64,000 nt of DNA from a bacterium (lineage in GTDB: Bacteria; SAR324; XYD2-FULL-50-16): NCBI GenBank assembly GCA_024275165.1, contig JAJRZQ010000019.1, forward strand, positions 6,259 through 70,258. The letters are read 5' to 3'. Under the pieces are notes generated by a model. That model was not told where the DNA came from, ran no database searches, and saw only the letters and a program-made list of their open reading frames with translations. Position numbers and translations under genes: made by a program. Every line of letters begins with the position of its first letter. Position 1 is the first letter of the stretch. This document shows positions 24,153 to 33,748 of this stretch, one piece after another.

Positions 24153-25271
24153 ATGCGAAGGCACTTGCGTACGATTTTTTCCCTTTTTGTTGTTTTCAGT
24201 CTCCTCTGCCCGGCAAGGCTCTGGGCCGGCTACAGCGACCCTGAAATCAAGGTTTTGCTGCTCAATGCCCGGGGCACCGTAAGCTTTTCAAGCCGCCGGG
24301 GGATTGAAATCTTCCAGGGCCCCAAAACCCTCTCTCCCCCCAAACGAATCAAATTGAGGTTTTTAGGCCCTAAGCAGGTTCAAGTGGGGCATTTAGGCAA
24401 GGTGACGGCCCCCTTTTACTTGGTCGGCGAAGGGCCTATTTTACTGAATGGGCGCCTCTATCAAGGAGAATTGGAGATTCGCCCCCATAAAAGGGGTTTT
24501 TATGTCATCAACCATATCCCGGTGGAAAAATATTTAGAAGGAGTCCTCAACGCGGAGATCAGCAGCAAATGGAATTTAGAAGTGGTCAAGGCCCAGGCGA
24601 TTTTGGCGCGAACCTATGCCTTAAAAAAAGCCAAGACCAATCACGCAAAGGCCTGGCATTTAGAGGCCGGGCATTTAGATCAAGTCTACCAAGGGGCCGG
24701 CATCAGCGATGCGCGTTCCAGGCAGGCTTTGAGGGAGACAAAAGGGCTGGCGCTCCATTACCAGGGCCGCCTTGCCGAGGTCTTTTACCATTCCAATTGC
24801 GGCGGCACCACCGAAGAGCCGGGTAACCTTTGGGCTTACAACCTCCCTTATTACAGTATTAAAGAGGTTCCCTTTGGCTTGGAAGACCCCAATTACTACT
24901 GGCAATTAAGCTTAAGCCAGCGCGAGATGCGGCGTATTTTAAAAAAAACGGGAATCCGCGATTTTTGGGCGATCTCGGTGGAGGAGCGCAATGACAGCAA
25001 CCGAGTGCAAACCCTGTTGCTGCAAGGGGAAAATGAACAATTCCTGCCCGCTAAGGAATTCCGCCGCTTAGTCGGCTACAGACGGCTCAAAAGCCTCCAT
25101 TTCGATCTGATTGCCACGGATGGGGGTTGGCTGATTCAAGGGCAGGGCAATGGTCACGGGGTTGGAATGTGCCAATGGGCGGCCAAGGAAATGGCGGAGA
25201 TGGGGTATCAGTACCAAGATATTTTATATTACTTCTATGATGGGGTGGATATCGAACCCTACGGATTTTAG
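24153..25271 (+). CDS. SpoIID/LytB-domain exported protein
   Basis: The 372-residue product has an N-terminal signal peptide (TIFSLFVVFSLLCPARLWA) and a SpoIID-type domain over about residues 120-370: YLEGVLNAEISSKWNLEVVKAQ, TYALKKAK, HSNCGGTTEEPG, and the closing GNGHGVGMCQWAAKEMA. SpoIID of sporulating bacteria is a lytic transglycosylase; homologues in non-sporulating Gram-negatives are thought to act on denuded peptidoglycan strands in the periplasm. There is no other sporulation gene here. Confidence 0.88.
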   Translation: MRRHLRTIFSLFVVFSLLCPARLWAGYSDPEIKVLLLNARGTVSFSSRRGIEIFQGPKTLSPPKRIKLRFLGPKQVQVGHLGKVTAPFYLVGEGPILLNGRLYQGELEIRPHKRGFYVINHIPVEKYLEGVLNAEISSKWNLEVVKAQAILARTYALKKAKTNHAKAWHLEAGHLDQVYQGAGISDARSRQALRETKGLALHYQGRLAEVFYHSNCGGTTEEPGNLWAYNLPYYSIKEVPFGLEDPNYYWQLSLSQREMRRILKKTGIRDFWAISVEERNDSNRVQTLLLQGENEQFLPAKEFRRLVGYRRLKSLHFDLIATDGGWLIQGQGNGHGVGMCQWAAKEMAEMGYQYQDILYYFYDGVDIEPYGF

Positions 25272-25411
25272 GCCTTTTTTGTTTCCTGCCTTCGGCGCTG
25301 GGCTGCTCCTTGATTTCATCCAAAATTCTATATGTACCTACCCCTTATTTTTTGCTATGAATGAACTAGGTATGGAATTGTCATTTTCGTAAAAAAGTCG
25401 CGAGGTCCCCC

Positions 25412-26281
25412 TTGGTCTATCTTCAACCCCTTATTTTTATGGCAGGATTAGGGGGCTTTCTCGCTTTTTGCCTGATTTTGGCACAGCATTATTTTGCGGT
25501 GGCCGAAGACCCCAGACTGAGCCAACTTGTAGAACTCCTCCCCCAAAGCAACTGCGGGGCCTGTGGGGCCCCGAGTTGCCGCGCCTTTGCCGAAAACCTG
25601 CTCCATCACGGCAGTCAACCGGCGCATTGCAGTCAATCCACTTTAAGCCAAGTCCAAAAAATTGCCGACTTTTTGCAAGTCGAAGTCGGGGTGATGGAGC
25701 GCAAAGTAGCGCGCCTCGCCTGCCAAGGGGGGGGGAATGTAGCTCGGCAACGAGCCTCGTACCGGGGGTTTTATTCTTGCGCCGGCGCCGACTTGGTCGC
25801 CGGAGGGGGCAAGGGGTGCGCTTGGGGCTGCTTAGGCCTAGGCGATTGTGAGGTCGCTTGCTCCTTTGACGCGCTGCGTTTAGACGACTTGGGCCTTCCC
25901 TTTGTTACCCCGGATAAATGCACGGCCTGCGGGGATTGTGTCGATGCCTGCCCCAAGGGTTTATTTCGCCTCCTGCCCTTGTCTCAACCCTTATTTATTG
26001 CCTGCAAAAACCTTTTAGAGGGGGAAGAAGCCGAGGCGGATTGCGCTGTCGCCTGTACGGGATGCGGGTTGTGCGCCCAGGATTCCCCCAAGGGGCTCAT
26101 TTCCATGCGGCATTTTTTAGCCGTGATTGATGAAACTCAAGAGCCACCAGAAGCAGTCCGGCAAAAAGCCATCCAGCGTTGTCCCACTGGGGCTATTGGG
26201 ATTTGGAACGAGCAAGGAACGCTGGTCAAGGGGCGCAAGGCGAAGAAGATTTTGAACCATCAAAGATTAGAGGTGGGCTGA
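25412..26281 (+). CDS. rnfB: Rnf complex subunit B
   Basis: RnfB is the ferredoxin-accepting iron-sulfur subunit of the Rnf ion pump. TTG 25412 is taken as start because GAGG lies six bases upstream and it keeps the N-terminal membrane helix (residues about 5-30). Next is the RnfB cluster motif SNCGACGAPSCRAFAE with a later HC (about residues 47-75). The C-terminal half carries further cluster motifs: CAWGCLGLGDCEVAC, CTACGDCVDACP, CAVACTGCGLC and RCPTGAI. It heads the operon and overlaps nifJ by one base (TGATG). rnfB lies first here, whereas it is often last. Confidence 0.92.
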   Translation: MVYLQPLIFMAGLGGFLAFCLILAQHYFAVAEDPRLSQLVELLPQSNCGACGAPSCRAFAENLLHHGSQPAHCSQSTLSQVQKIADFLQVEVGVMERKVARLACQGGGNVARQRASYRGFYSCAGADLVAGGGKGCAWGCLGLGDCEVACSFDALRLDDLGLPFVTPDKCTACGDCVDACPKGLFRLLPLSQPLFIACKNLLEGEEAEADCAVACTGCGLCAQDSPKGLISMRHFLAVIDETQEPPEAVRQKAIQRCPTGAIGIWNEQGTLVKGRKAKKILNHQRLEVG

Positions 26282-29200
26282 TGAAAAAAAAGGTAAAATA
26301 CCCCGGCATTCCCCTGGTTTTGGATGGAAATTCAGCGGTGATCTATTGCGAGAGGGAGGCGAGCGACGCTGCCGGGGCCTACCCCATTACCCCTTCTACC
26401 CAGATGGGGGAATACTTTGAAAAGGAAATGGCCAATGGGCATCTAAATATCTCGGGGCGGCCCTTGATTTTTATTGAGCCCGAGGGGGAGCACGCGGCGG
26501 CGGCGGTCACCGCGGGCCTCTCCATGACGGGGTTGAGGGCCACTAATTTTTCTTCCGGTCAAGGGGTCGCTTATATGCATGAGTCGCTTTACGCCGCGGT
26601 GGGAAAACGCCTCACCTATGTGCTGAATATGGGTTGCCGGGCCATGACCAAGGCCAGCCTCAATGTGCATGCCGGGCATGACGACTACCACGCGGTGGAC
26701 GACACCGGCTTTTTTCAATTCTTTGCCAAAAATGTACAGCAGGTGGCCGATCTGAATCTGATTGCCCATCGCCTCGCCGAACTCGCCTTAACCCCGGGGA
26801 TTGTCGCCCAAGATGGTTTTTTGACCACCCACTTAATGGAATCCTTACAGGTTCCGGAACGAGAACTGATCCAAGAGTATTTAGGGCTCCCCGCCGACCG
26901 GATTGCCACTCCCAGCAAAGCGCAGGAAATGCTGTTCGGCAAACGGCGCAGGCGCGTCCCCCTGCTTTGGGATGTGGATCAGCCCCTGCTGGCGGGGCCG
27001 GTGCAAAACCAAGAATCCTTCATGCAATCGGTCGCTGCCCAGCGGCCTTACTTCTTTCAGGAAATCCCCCCTTTGGCAAAACAGGCTTTTGCCGAGTTTC
27101 ATGAGCTCACGGGCCGTTTGTACGCCCCCTTGGAAGGGTATAAAATGGAAGACGCCGATTATGTCCTCTTAGGTCAAGGGAGCCTGATCCCCAATGCCGA
27201 GGCCGTGGCGGATTTTTTTCGGAAGAAAAAAAAGCTCAAGGTGGGAGTGATTAACCTCACCATGTTTCGCCCCTTCCCGGGGGCAAAATTGAGTCAACTG
27301 CTCAAGGGGAAAAAGGGCATCACGGTTTTAGAGCGGGTCGATCAACCCCTAGCCGAAGATTTGCCCCTGATGAGAGAGGTTCGCTCGGTGATCTTAAAGG
27401 GGTTGGAAAATGGAACCTCTTCCTCTTCACCCTATCCGGGTTATCCAGCGCTTAACCGCCCTCCCGCCCTCTATTCGGGTTGTTATGGCTTGGGGAGCCG
27501 CGACTTGCAGCCTGAGGCCTTGATCGGAGCGGTCGAAAACATGGTTCGACAGGGCCCTCGATTTTTTTACCTCTCCATTGACTTTTTTCGGGATCAACCC
27601 TTATCCCCCAAAGATGAAATTCATCTAACCAAGTTGCGGGAGGCCTACCCCGAGGTAAAAAAATTGGCGCTTCACGGTAGTGAAAACCCCAATCTGCTGC
27701 CCCCGGGCAGCCTGACTTTGCGCATTCACTCCATTGGCGGTTGGGGGGGCATGGCGACCGGAGAAAGCTTAGCCCTGACCCTCGCTGATATTTTGGGTTA
27801 TTTCGTCAAGGCAAACCCGAAATACGGCTCGGAAAAAAAGGGGCAACCCACTACCTTTTTCCTGGCCCTCGCGCCGGAACCGATCCGGGTGAATTGTGAA
27901 TTCTTTTATGTTGATGGGTTGTTAAGCCCCGACCCGAATCTTTTTGAACACGCCAACCCCTTGGGGGGGCTGAAAAAGGGGGGCTTGTTGCTGTTGCAAA
28001 GCGAAGAAAGCTCGCCTGAAAAAGTCTGGGCTTCCATTCCCCAGCGCTATCAAAAAGAGTTGGTCAATAAGCGGATCCGGCTTTTTGCCTTAAACGGGTC
28101 TCAAATTGCCCGTGAAGAGGCGAGCGATCCGGAATTGATCCTCCGAATGCAGGGGATGGCTTTTCAGGGAGGCTTTTTTCAGGCCTCCCCTTTACGAGAA
28201 AGCTTACAGCTCGGTGAAGCGGACTTGTTTGCTAAGATCGAGGCGCGGCTCAAAGCCAAGTTCGCCAGTCAGGGGCCCAAAGGGGTGCGGGCAAACCTTC
28301 AGGTGGTAAAACGCGGTTTTAAGGAGACCTTCGCCGTTCCCTACGCCTTAATTCAAGCGGAGTTGGAACCCTCCAACAAGGAACCCCCGATCCCTGATTT
28401 ACTCCAAAGGCATCCTCTTTCTCAAGTCCCTCTTGCTGACCTGCATCGTTTTTGGGAGCAAACCGGAACGCTGTATCAGCAGGGGCAAACCGCCCGACTC
28501 TTGGCCGATCCTTTTGCCGCGCTCAGCTTAATGCCGGCGATGAGTGGAGTTTTTAGGGATTTGACCGACATCCGTTTAGCGCACCCGCAATGGGTTCCCA
28601 GTCAATGCACGGGCTGCGGAAAATGCTGGGTCGCCTGCCCCGATTCCGCGTTGCCGCCCCTGGTAACCCCTATTATCGACCTGCTGCAAACGGCCTTGCA
28701 AACCTTGCCGCCAAGCAAGGGCTTGGCAAGGGTGATCCGGCGACTTGAACCCAAATTAAGAACCGCCTTAAGGGAAAAAGCGACTTGGCCGGAGGCCCTG
28801 GAGCAAGTCTTTGCCCAAGCAGGGGAAGCCGCTCCCCCCAAAGGGGTGGAGGGGGCAACCTACCAAAGGGAGTTGGCCCAGTTAAAAGAGGCCCTAACCC
28901 CCTATGAGGCGGCGATTACGCGGCCTTATTTTTACCACAGGGAAGAAAAAAACCAGCCCGGGGGACTGCTCAACATCACGGTTCATCCGGGAAATTGCAA
29001 GGGCTGCATGGAATGTGTAGAGGTCTGCCAGGATCAGGCTTTAATCCAGATTCCGCAAACCAAAACCTCGGTGGAAGTCTTAAAAAAAGCTTGGAGCTTC
29101 TGGCAAAAACTACCCACCACCCCGCCGGACTACCAACGAATTACGGATATAGAAGAGGGAATCGGCGCTTTAGAAGGCTTATTGCTCGATAAGAATGTCT

Positions 29201-30771
29201 ATTTCAGCATGCTCGGAGGGGATGGGGCCTGCTTGGGCTGCGGGGAAAAAAGTGTTTTGCATTTGTTTTCGGCAAGCCTGCACGCCCTGATGGGGCCGAG
29301 GGTACAGGCCTTTATCGAGGAATTGACCCGGTTGATCAATGCCTTACAAAGCAAGTTGCAAGCCGCTTTAACCCCCAACCTGGATGACCCGAGCGCCTTA
29401 GAGAGGTTTCTTGCCCTACACCAAAATCAAGATGTCAATTTAAGGGAAATCACCGAAGAGCTGGGTTTGCATGCTTGGGTCGATGGGGATTCATTAAGGG
29501 AACAGGCTCACTTAATCCAAGGACTGAGGGAGTTGAGGGAACTCTACCTGACAGGCCCAACCGGGAGAGGGCGGGCCGTGATGGGCCAGATCAATTCTAC
29601 CGGTTGCAGCTCGGTTTGGGGGTCGAGCTATCCCTTTAACCCCTACCCCGTTCCTTGGGTCAACCATCTCTTTCAAGACGCCCCCTCTATTGCCTTGGGG
29701 GTTTTTGAGGGGCACATGGCCAAGATGAGCGAAAATTTTAAGCTTGCGCGCAAGGCAAAAATGGCTTTAGGGGAATTGGAACCCAGTGATTTAACCTATT
29801 TGAATTGGGAGGGTTTTACGGATCAAGAATTTGCGCTCTGCCCCCCGGTGGTGACCGTGGGGGGGGACGGGGCAATGTACGATATCGGCTTGCAAAACCT
29901 TTCTCGCTTGATGATGACCGGCAAGCCCATCAAGGTCGTGGTCTTGGATACGCAAAGCTATTCCAATACGGGGGGGCAGGCCTGTACCTCCGGCTTTAGG
30001 GGGCAGGTCTCCGATATGGCGGTGTTCGGGAAAAAGAAACAGGGCAAAAGCGAAATTCGCAAAGAAATCGGGCTCATCGGCATGGGCCATCGCTCCACCT
30101 TTTTGTTGCAAAGCGGCTTGGCCAGCAGCAGCCATTTGATTGAAGGGGTCATCAAGGGGTTAAAATCAAGAAGGCCCGCCCTGTTTAATCTTTATTGCAC
30201 TTGCCAGCCCGAGCAGGGGGTGGCCGATGACGGTTCCACCAAACAGGCAAAGCTTGCCTTAGAGTCCAGGGCGTACCCCTATTTTGTCTATGACCCCGAT
30301 TTGGGGGATACTCCTCAAGATTGTTTGGATTTAAGTGGGAATAGCGACTTAGAACAAGATTGGAGGAGTCTAGAGATTGAAAAAGAGGGAAAGACAACAG
30401 AAATCACCTTTACCTTTGCCGATTTTGCCGCCACAGAAGGGCGATTTCGTCAACATTTTACCCCTCTTGACTCCCAGACTGCCGAGCTGGTGGAGGTGGC
30501 TCCCTACCTTGATTTGGACCCGGAAGATCGGGCGGAAAAAACCCCGGTGATCTGGGCAAAAGACTTTCAGGGGAAATGGCAGGCTTGGGGGGTGAGCCCA
30601 GAGATCATCGCGGCTTGCAGGGATCGGCGTCAATTTTGGCGGACCTTGCGATTTTTGGGCGGTTTAGACCGAGAGACAACGCAGGTGGAGGAATTGACCC
30701 AAGAGATTCAAAACAAGATGGTCGCTACCTTGACTCAATCCTTGCTGAAGCTTGCCCAGGGAGGAGAATGA
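26281..30771 (+). CDS. nifJ: Pyruvate:ferredoxin oxidoreductase, extended single-chain form
   Basis: The enzyme interconverts pyruvate + CoA and acetyl-CoA + CO2, passing electrons to ferredoxin. The start at 26281 has GAGGTGGG just upstream. The order is: alpha domain with AYPITPSTQMGEYFE (about residue 40); gamma domain (HSIGGWGGMATGES, about 485); two [4Fe-4S] motifs (CTGCGKCWVAC about 776, CKGCMECVEVC about 906); TPP domain (CLGCGEKS about 985, GGDGAMYDIGLQN about 1195, SNTGGQACTSGF). At 1496 residues it exceeds the usual 1170-1200: extra residues lie between the clusters, after CLGCGEKS, and in a tail of about 120 residues (FADFAATEGRF). It lies between rnfB and rnfC. Confidence 0.92.
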   Translation: MKKKVKYPGIPLVLDGNSAVIYCEREASDAAGAYPITPSTQMGEYFEKEMANGHLNISGRPLIFIEPEGEHAAAAVTAGLSMTGLRATNFSSGQGVAYMHESLYAAVGKRLTYVLNMGCRAMTKASLNVHAGHDDYHAVDDTGFFQFFAKNVQQVADLNLIAHRLAELALTPGIVAQDGFLTTHLMESLQVPERELIQEYLGLPADRIATPSKAQEMLFGKRRRRVPLLWDVDQPLLAGPVQNQESFMQSVAAQRPYFFQEIPPLAKQAFAEFHELTGRLYAPLEGYKMEDADYVLLGQGSLIPNAEAVADFFRKKKKLKVGVINLTMFRPFPGAKLSQLLKGKKGITVLERVDQPLAEDLPLMREVRSVILKGLENGTSSSSPYPGYPALNRPPALYSGCYGLGSRDLQPEALIGAVENMVRQGPRFFYLSIDFFRDQPLSPKDEIHLTKLREAYPEVKKLALHGSENPNLLPPGSLTLRIHSIGGWGGMATGESLALTLADILGYFVKANPKYGSEKKGQPTTFFLALAPEPIRVNCEFFYVDGLLSPDPNLFEHANPLGGLKKGGLLLLQSEESSPEKVWASIPQRYQKELVNKRIRLFALNGSQIAREEASDPELILRMQGMAFQGGFFQASPLRESLQLGEADLFAKIEARLKAKFASQGPKGVRANLQVVKRGFKETFAVPYALIQAELEPSNKEPPIPDLLQRHPLSQVPLADLHRFWEQTGTLYQQGQTARLLADPFAALSLMPAMSGVFRDLTDIRLAHPQWVPSQCTGCGKCWVACPDSALPPLVTPIIDLLQTALQTLPPSKGLARVIRRLEPKLRTALREKATWPEALEQVFAQAGEAAPPKGVEGATYQRELAQLKEALTPYEAAITRPYFYHREEKNQPGGLLNITVHPGNCKGCMECVEVCQDQALIQIPQTKTSVEVLKKAWSFWQKLPTTPPDYQRITDIEEGIGALEGLLLDKNVYFSMLGGDGACLGCGEKSVLHLFSASLHALMGPRVQAFIEELTRLINALQSKLQAALTPNLDDPSALERFLALHQNQDVNLREITEELGLHAWVDGDSLREQAHLIQGLRELRELYLTGPTGRGRAVMGQINSTGCSSVWGSSYPFNPYPVPWVNHLFQDAPSIALGVFEGHMAKMSENFKLARKAKMALGELEPSDLTYLNWEGFTDQEFALCPPVVTVGGDGAMYDIGLQNLSRLMMTGKPIKVVVLDTQSYSNTGGQACTSGFRGQVSDMAVFGKKKQGKSEIRKEIGLIGMGHRSTFLLQSGLASSSHLIEGVIKGLKSRRPALFNLYCTCQPEQGVADDGSTKQAKLALESRAYPYFVYDPDLGDTPQDCLDLSGNSDLEQDWRSLEIEKEGKTTEITFTFADFAATEGRFRQHFTPLDSQTAELVEVAPYLDLDPEDRAEKTPVIWAKDFQGKWQAWGVSPEIIAACRDRRQFWRTLRFLGGLDRETTQVEELTQEIQNKMVATLTQSLLKLAQGGE

Positions 30772-32099
30772 GAAGTTTCCCCCAGGGGATTCATCCTAAG
30801 CCCCATAAGGAACAAACTCGGTATACAGCGATCCAGCGCCTGGAGTTTGCCCCTTATTTTGTGCTGCTTTTAAACCAGCAAATCGGGAAACCCTCTTTGC
30901 CGCTGGTTCAAGAAGGGGAAGAGGTGAGGCGGGGCCAATTGATCGCTCAGGCGAATGGGGATTTTTCTTCTCCCCTGCACGCTCCGGTGACCGGTCGAGT
31001 GCTGAAGCGGGGGTTGAACTTGGATATGAACGGAAGCATGCAGGATTCGCTGGTGATCCAACCCTTTCCCGCCTCCGGCCAAAGCCCACAGCTAGAGGCT
31101 CCTTGCGACCCCTTTGCTCTTTCATCCTTAGAGTTAATCGAAAAAATCAAAACAATCGGGATGGTGGGTCTCGGGGGGGCGGCCTTTCCCACTCATTTGA
31201 AATTAAAAAGTTCTTTAGATAAAAAGGCGCATACGCTGGTCATCAATGGCTGTGAATGCGAGCCTTTTTTAACCGCGGATCACCGGATCATGTTGGAACA
31301 ACCCGCGAAACTGTTGCGGGGAATCCGCATTATCCTCCATATTTTGGGGGCCAAGCAAGCTGTTTTGGCCCTGGAAGAGAATAAACTAGACGCCTTGCGG
31401 GCCATCGAACCCCACCTTTTACCCCATGACCAAATTTCTCTGGTTCCCCTAAAGACCAAATACCCCCAGGGCGCTGAAAAAATACTCATCCAGGCCCTGT
31501 TTCAGCAAGAGGTTCCCTCTGGTGGGCTTCCCGCGGATTTAGGGATCATGGTGGCGAATGTCACCACCATGTATGAGGTCGGTCAACTTCTCCCCTTGGG
31601 GCAAGGGATTATTGAGCGAGTGGTCAGCGTTAGTGGGGATGGGGTTCAAAAACCGGGGAATTATTTGATCCCGATGGGGACCCCTTTAGAGTTTATTTTA
31701 GAAACCCTAGGGCTTTGTACAAAATCCCCCCAGGTTATTTTTGGCGGCCCCATGATGGGTAAATCGGTGGTTTGCTTGCAAACCCCGACCACCAAAGGGG
31801 TTACGGGAATCCTTGTTTTTCGGGGGGAATCGCGCCCCAAGCCCCAAGCCCCCTTGCCCTGCATCAACTGCGGGGAATGCCTACAGGTCTGCCCTTTGCG
31901 TTTAAATCCCTGTGAAATGGCGAGGCAGGCGGCCAACAATCAGTTGGAGCCTCTTTTAAAGCGTTTTCATCTTTTCGATTGCTTTGAGTGCGGGAGCTGC
32001 GCCTGGGTTTGCCCTTCGAAAATCCCCCTCACCCAATTGTTTAAGGCAGCGAAGAAGCAAATTCGACAAAAAAAACTCCATCCCTTAAAAAGCGCGTGA
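30768..32099 (+). CDS. rnfC: Rnf complex subunit C
   Basis: RnfC is the peripheral subunit that binds NAD(H) and FMN. The frame is open upstream inside nifJ, but the ATG at 30768 overlaps the nifJ stop (ATGA), has GGAGGA before it, and gives the normal RnfC start (IHPKPHKEQT). An N-terminal barrel-sandwich domain is followed by the GLGGAAFPTHLKL nucleotide-binding stretch (about residue 130) and two [4Fe-4S] motifs at the C-terminus: CINCGECLQVCP (about 365) and CFECGSCAWVCP (about 405). It is 443 residues long. Confidence 0.94.
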   Translation: MRSFPQGIHPKPHKEQTRYTAIQRLEFAPYFVLLLNQQIGKPSLPLVQEGEEVRRGQLIAQANGDFSSPLHAPVTGRVLKRGLNLDMNGSMQDSLVIQPFPASGQSPQLEAPCDPFALSSLELIEKIKTIGMVGLGGAAFPTHLKLKSSLDKKAHTLVINGCECEPFLTADHRIMLEQPAKLLRGIRIILHILGAKQAVLALEENKLDALRAIEPHLLPHDQISLVPLKTKYPQGAEKILIQALFQQEVPSGGLPADLGIMVANVTTMYEVGQLLPLGQGIIERVVSVSGDGVQKPGNYLIPMGTPLEFILETLGLCTKSPQVIFGGPMMGKSVVCLQTPTTKGVTGILVFRGESRPKPQAPLPCINCGECLQVCPLRLNPCEMARQAANNQLEPLLKRFHLFDCFECGSCAWVCPSKIPLTQLFKAAKKQIRQKKLHPLKSA

Positions 32100-33118
32100 G
32101 AAACTACCTGCAAGTTTTGGTGGAACCCGCTCCCCACCTACGGCGCGCCCTGGATACAAAACAAATCATGGGCGGGGTTTTTTTTGCTCTTTTACCAATC
32201 TGGGGGCTTTCGATCTTTAAATACGGCTTGGTTTCTTTGTTCATGGGGTTGGTGTGCATGGCGGTCTGCTGCGGGCTGGAATATTGGATTTTAGCTTTAA
32301 AAAAACAGAGCCCAAGTAGGTGGTTGAACGATTACTCCGCCTTGATTACCGGGCTTTTATTGGCCTTGACCCTGCCCCCCTCCCTGCCCTTTTGGATGGC
32401 CGCCCTCGGGGCCGCGGTCAGCGTCACTTTGGGAAAGCATGCCTTTGGCGGCTTGGGTCACAACCCCTTTAACCCCGCGATTGTGGGGAGAGTCTTTTTA
32501 CAGGCGAGCTTTACCGCTCCCATGACTTCTTGGGTTCCCCCTTGGCAAAAGAACCGTTTTTTTGAACTGCTTGCCTCCAACCTGACCCTCCCCTTGATGC
32601 GCCCTAACCTGGATGCCTTGAGCGGAGCGACTCCCCTGGGGCAATATAAATTTGCCGGAGTCGCTACAGATTGGTGGTCATTGCTTTTAGATCAAACCCC
32701 GGGGAGCTTGGGCGAGGTGTCTCCTCTGCTCATTTTGCTTTTGGGGTTGGCCTTGGCTTGGAAAAGATATTTGGATTGGAGGATTCCCCTCGCCATGCTT
32801 GCCGGCTCTCTGATTTTTTCCGGGGTGGTAGAGGCGTTGGGTTGGGGGTCCAATCCCTTGGTTTTTTTGTGTTCCGGCGGCTTGATGTTGGGGGCTTGGT
32901 TCATGGCGACCGACATGGTAAGCAGTCCGGTGACGCCGTTGGGGGTATGGCTGTATGGGGGCCTGATCGCCTTGTTGATCGTGGTGATTCGTACCTGGGG
33001 CGGCTTGCCCGAAGGGGTTGCCTTCGCGATTTTAATCGGAAACGCGGTGACCCCTCTTTTGCACCTGGTGACCCAACCTAGGGTGTATGGAACGCCAAAA
33101 AACAAGGCCCTGGGATGA
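32096..33118 (+). CDS. rnfD: Rnf complex subunit D
   Basis: This is an integral membrane subunit with a covalently bound FMN. It starts at GTG 32096, overlapping the rnfC stop (GTGA). The 340 residues include about nine hydrophobic helices. The flavin-attachment motif SGAT occurs in LDALSGATPLGQ (about residue 180), and the family stretch GGLGHNPFNPAIVGR is near residue 120. It overlaps rnfG by four bases. Confidence 0.94.
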   Translation: MRNYLQVLVEPAPHLRRALDTKQIMGGVFFALLPIWGLSIFKYGLVSLFMGLVCMAVCCGLEYWILALKKQSPSRWLNDYSALITGLLLALTLPPSLPFWMAALGAAVSVTLGKHAFGGLGHNPFNPAIVGRVFLQASFTAPMTSWVPPWQKNRFFELLASNLTLPLMRPNLDALSGATPLGQYKFAGVATDWWSLLLDQTPGSLGEVSPLLILLLGLALAWKRYLDWRIPLAMLAGSLIFSGVVEALGWGSNPLVFLCSGGLMLGAWFMATDMVSSPVTPLGVWLYGGLIALLIVVIRTWGGLPEGVAFAILIGNAVTPLLHLVTQPRVYGTPKNKALG

Positions 33119-33747
33119 ACCATAAAAGCCTTAAAATGATGGGTTCCTTAACCTTGATTTCCACAATTTCCGCCTTTTTGCTGCAAATGGTGGTGCTTTA
33201 TACCCAGCCCATCATCGCGAAGAATCAGGCCCTTTATCTAAAGCAGGCGATCTATGAAATCTTACCAAACACGGCTTCGGTGCAAGGCTACCGGCTCCAG
33301 GAGGGGCGGTTTATCCGCTCCGATTTACCCAACCCCTCTGTTTTTGCCGCTCTCGATGCCCAAAAAAAGACCCTCGCCTTTTTGTTCCAATGGCAAGGCC
33401 AAGGCTATCAGGAGTTGATGAAGATTTTGGTCGCCTATGACCCGGTTTCTAAAAAGCTGCAGGGGATTAAGGTATTAGAAAGTAAGGAGACCCCTGGCCT
33501 CGGGGAGCGCATTCTTACAGATCAAGCTTTTTTGGCTCAATTTCAAGGGCTCGCGATGCCCTTCAACCAAGAACGACAAGAACTGCGCCATCCCCTGCAA
33601 CTCGCGCTGCGAGGCAAGCCCAAACAACCGGGGCGGATCGACGGCATTACCGGGGCAACCATCAGCTCAAAGGCGGTGCTGCGCATTGTCAACCAAGGGG
33701 CGCGGTATTATTTTCCGCTCCTGCAAAAAACAGGAGGGGGGAAATAA
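33115..33747 (+). CDS. rnfG: Rnf complex subunit G
   Basis: RnfG is a single-helix membrane protein whose periplasmic domain carries covalent FMN. The 210 residues show an N-terminal helix (about 10-32) and the flavin-binding motif in GRIDGITGATISSKAV (about residue 180, Thr as the attachment residue). The VLESKETPGLGERI segment is also typical. The start overlaps rnfD (ATGA), and the stop lies one base before the rnfE start. Confidence 0.93.
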   Translation: MNHKSLKMMGSLTLISTISAFLLQMVVLYTQPIIAKNQALYLKQAIYEILPNTASVQGYRLQEGRFIRSDLPNPSVFAALDAQKKTLAFLFQWQGQGYQELMKILVAYDPVSKKLQGIKVLESKETPGLGERILTDQAFLAQFQGLAMPFNQERQELRHPLQLALRGKPKQPGRIDGITGATISSKAVLRIVNQGARYYFPLLQKTGGGK

Positions 33748-33748
33748 G

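Noticed and set aside
26179-26280. Upstream extension of nifJ into rnfB
   Set aside because: It overlaps rnfB; ATG 26281 has a good Shine-Dalgarno sequence and gives the normal start of the alpha domain.
30576-30767. Upstream extension of rnfC into nifJ
   Set aside because: It falls inside the well-supported PFOR tail; ATG 30768 with a Shine-Dalgarno sequence gives the normal RnfC start.
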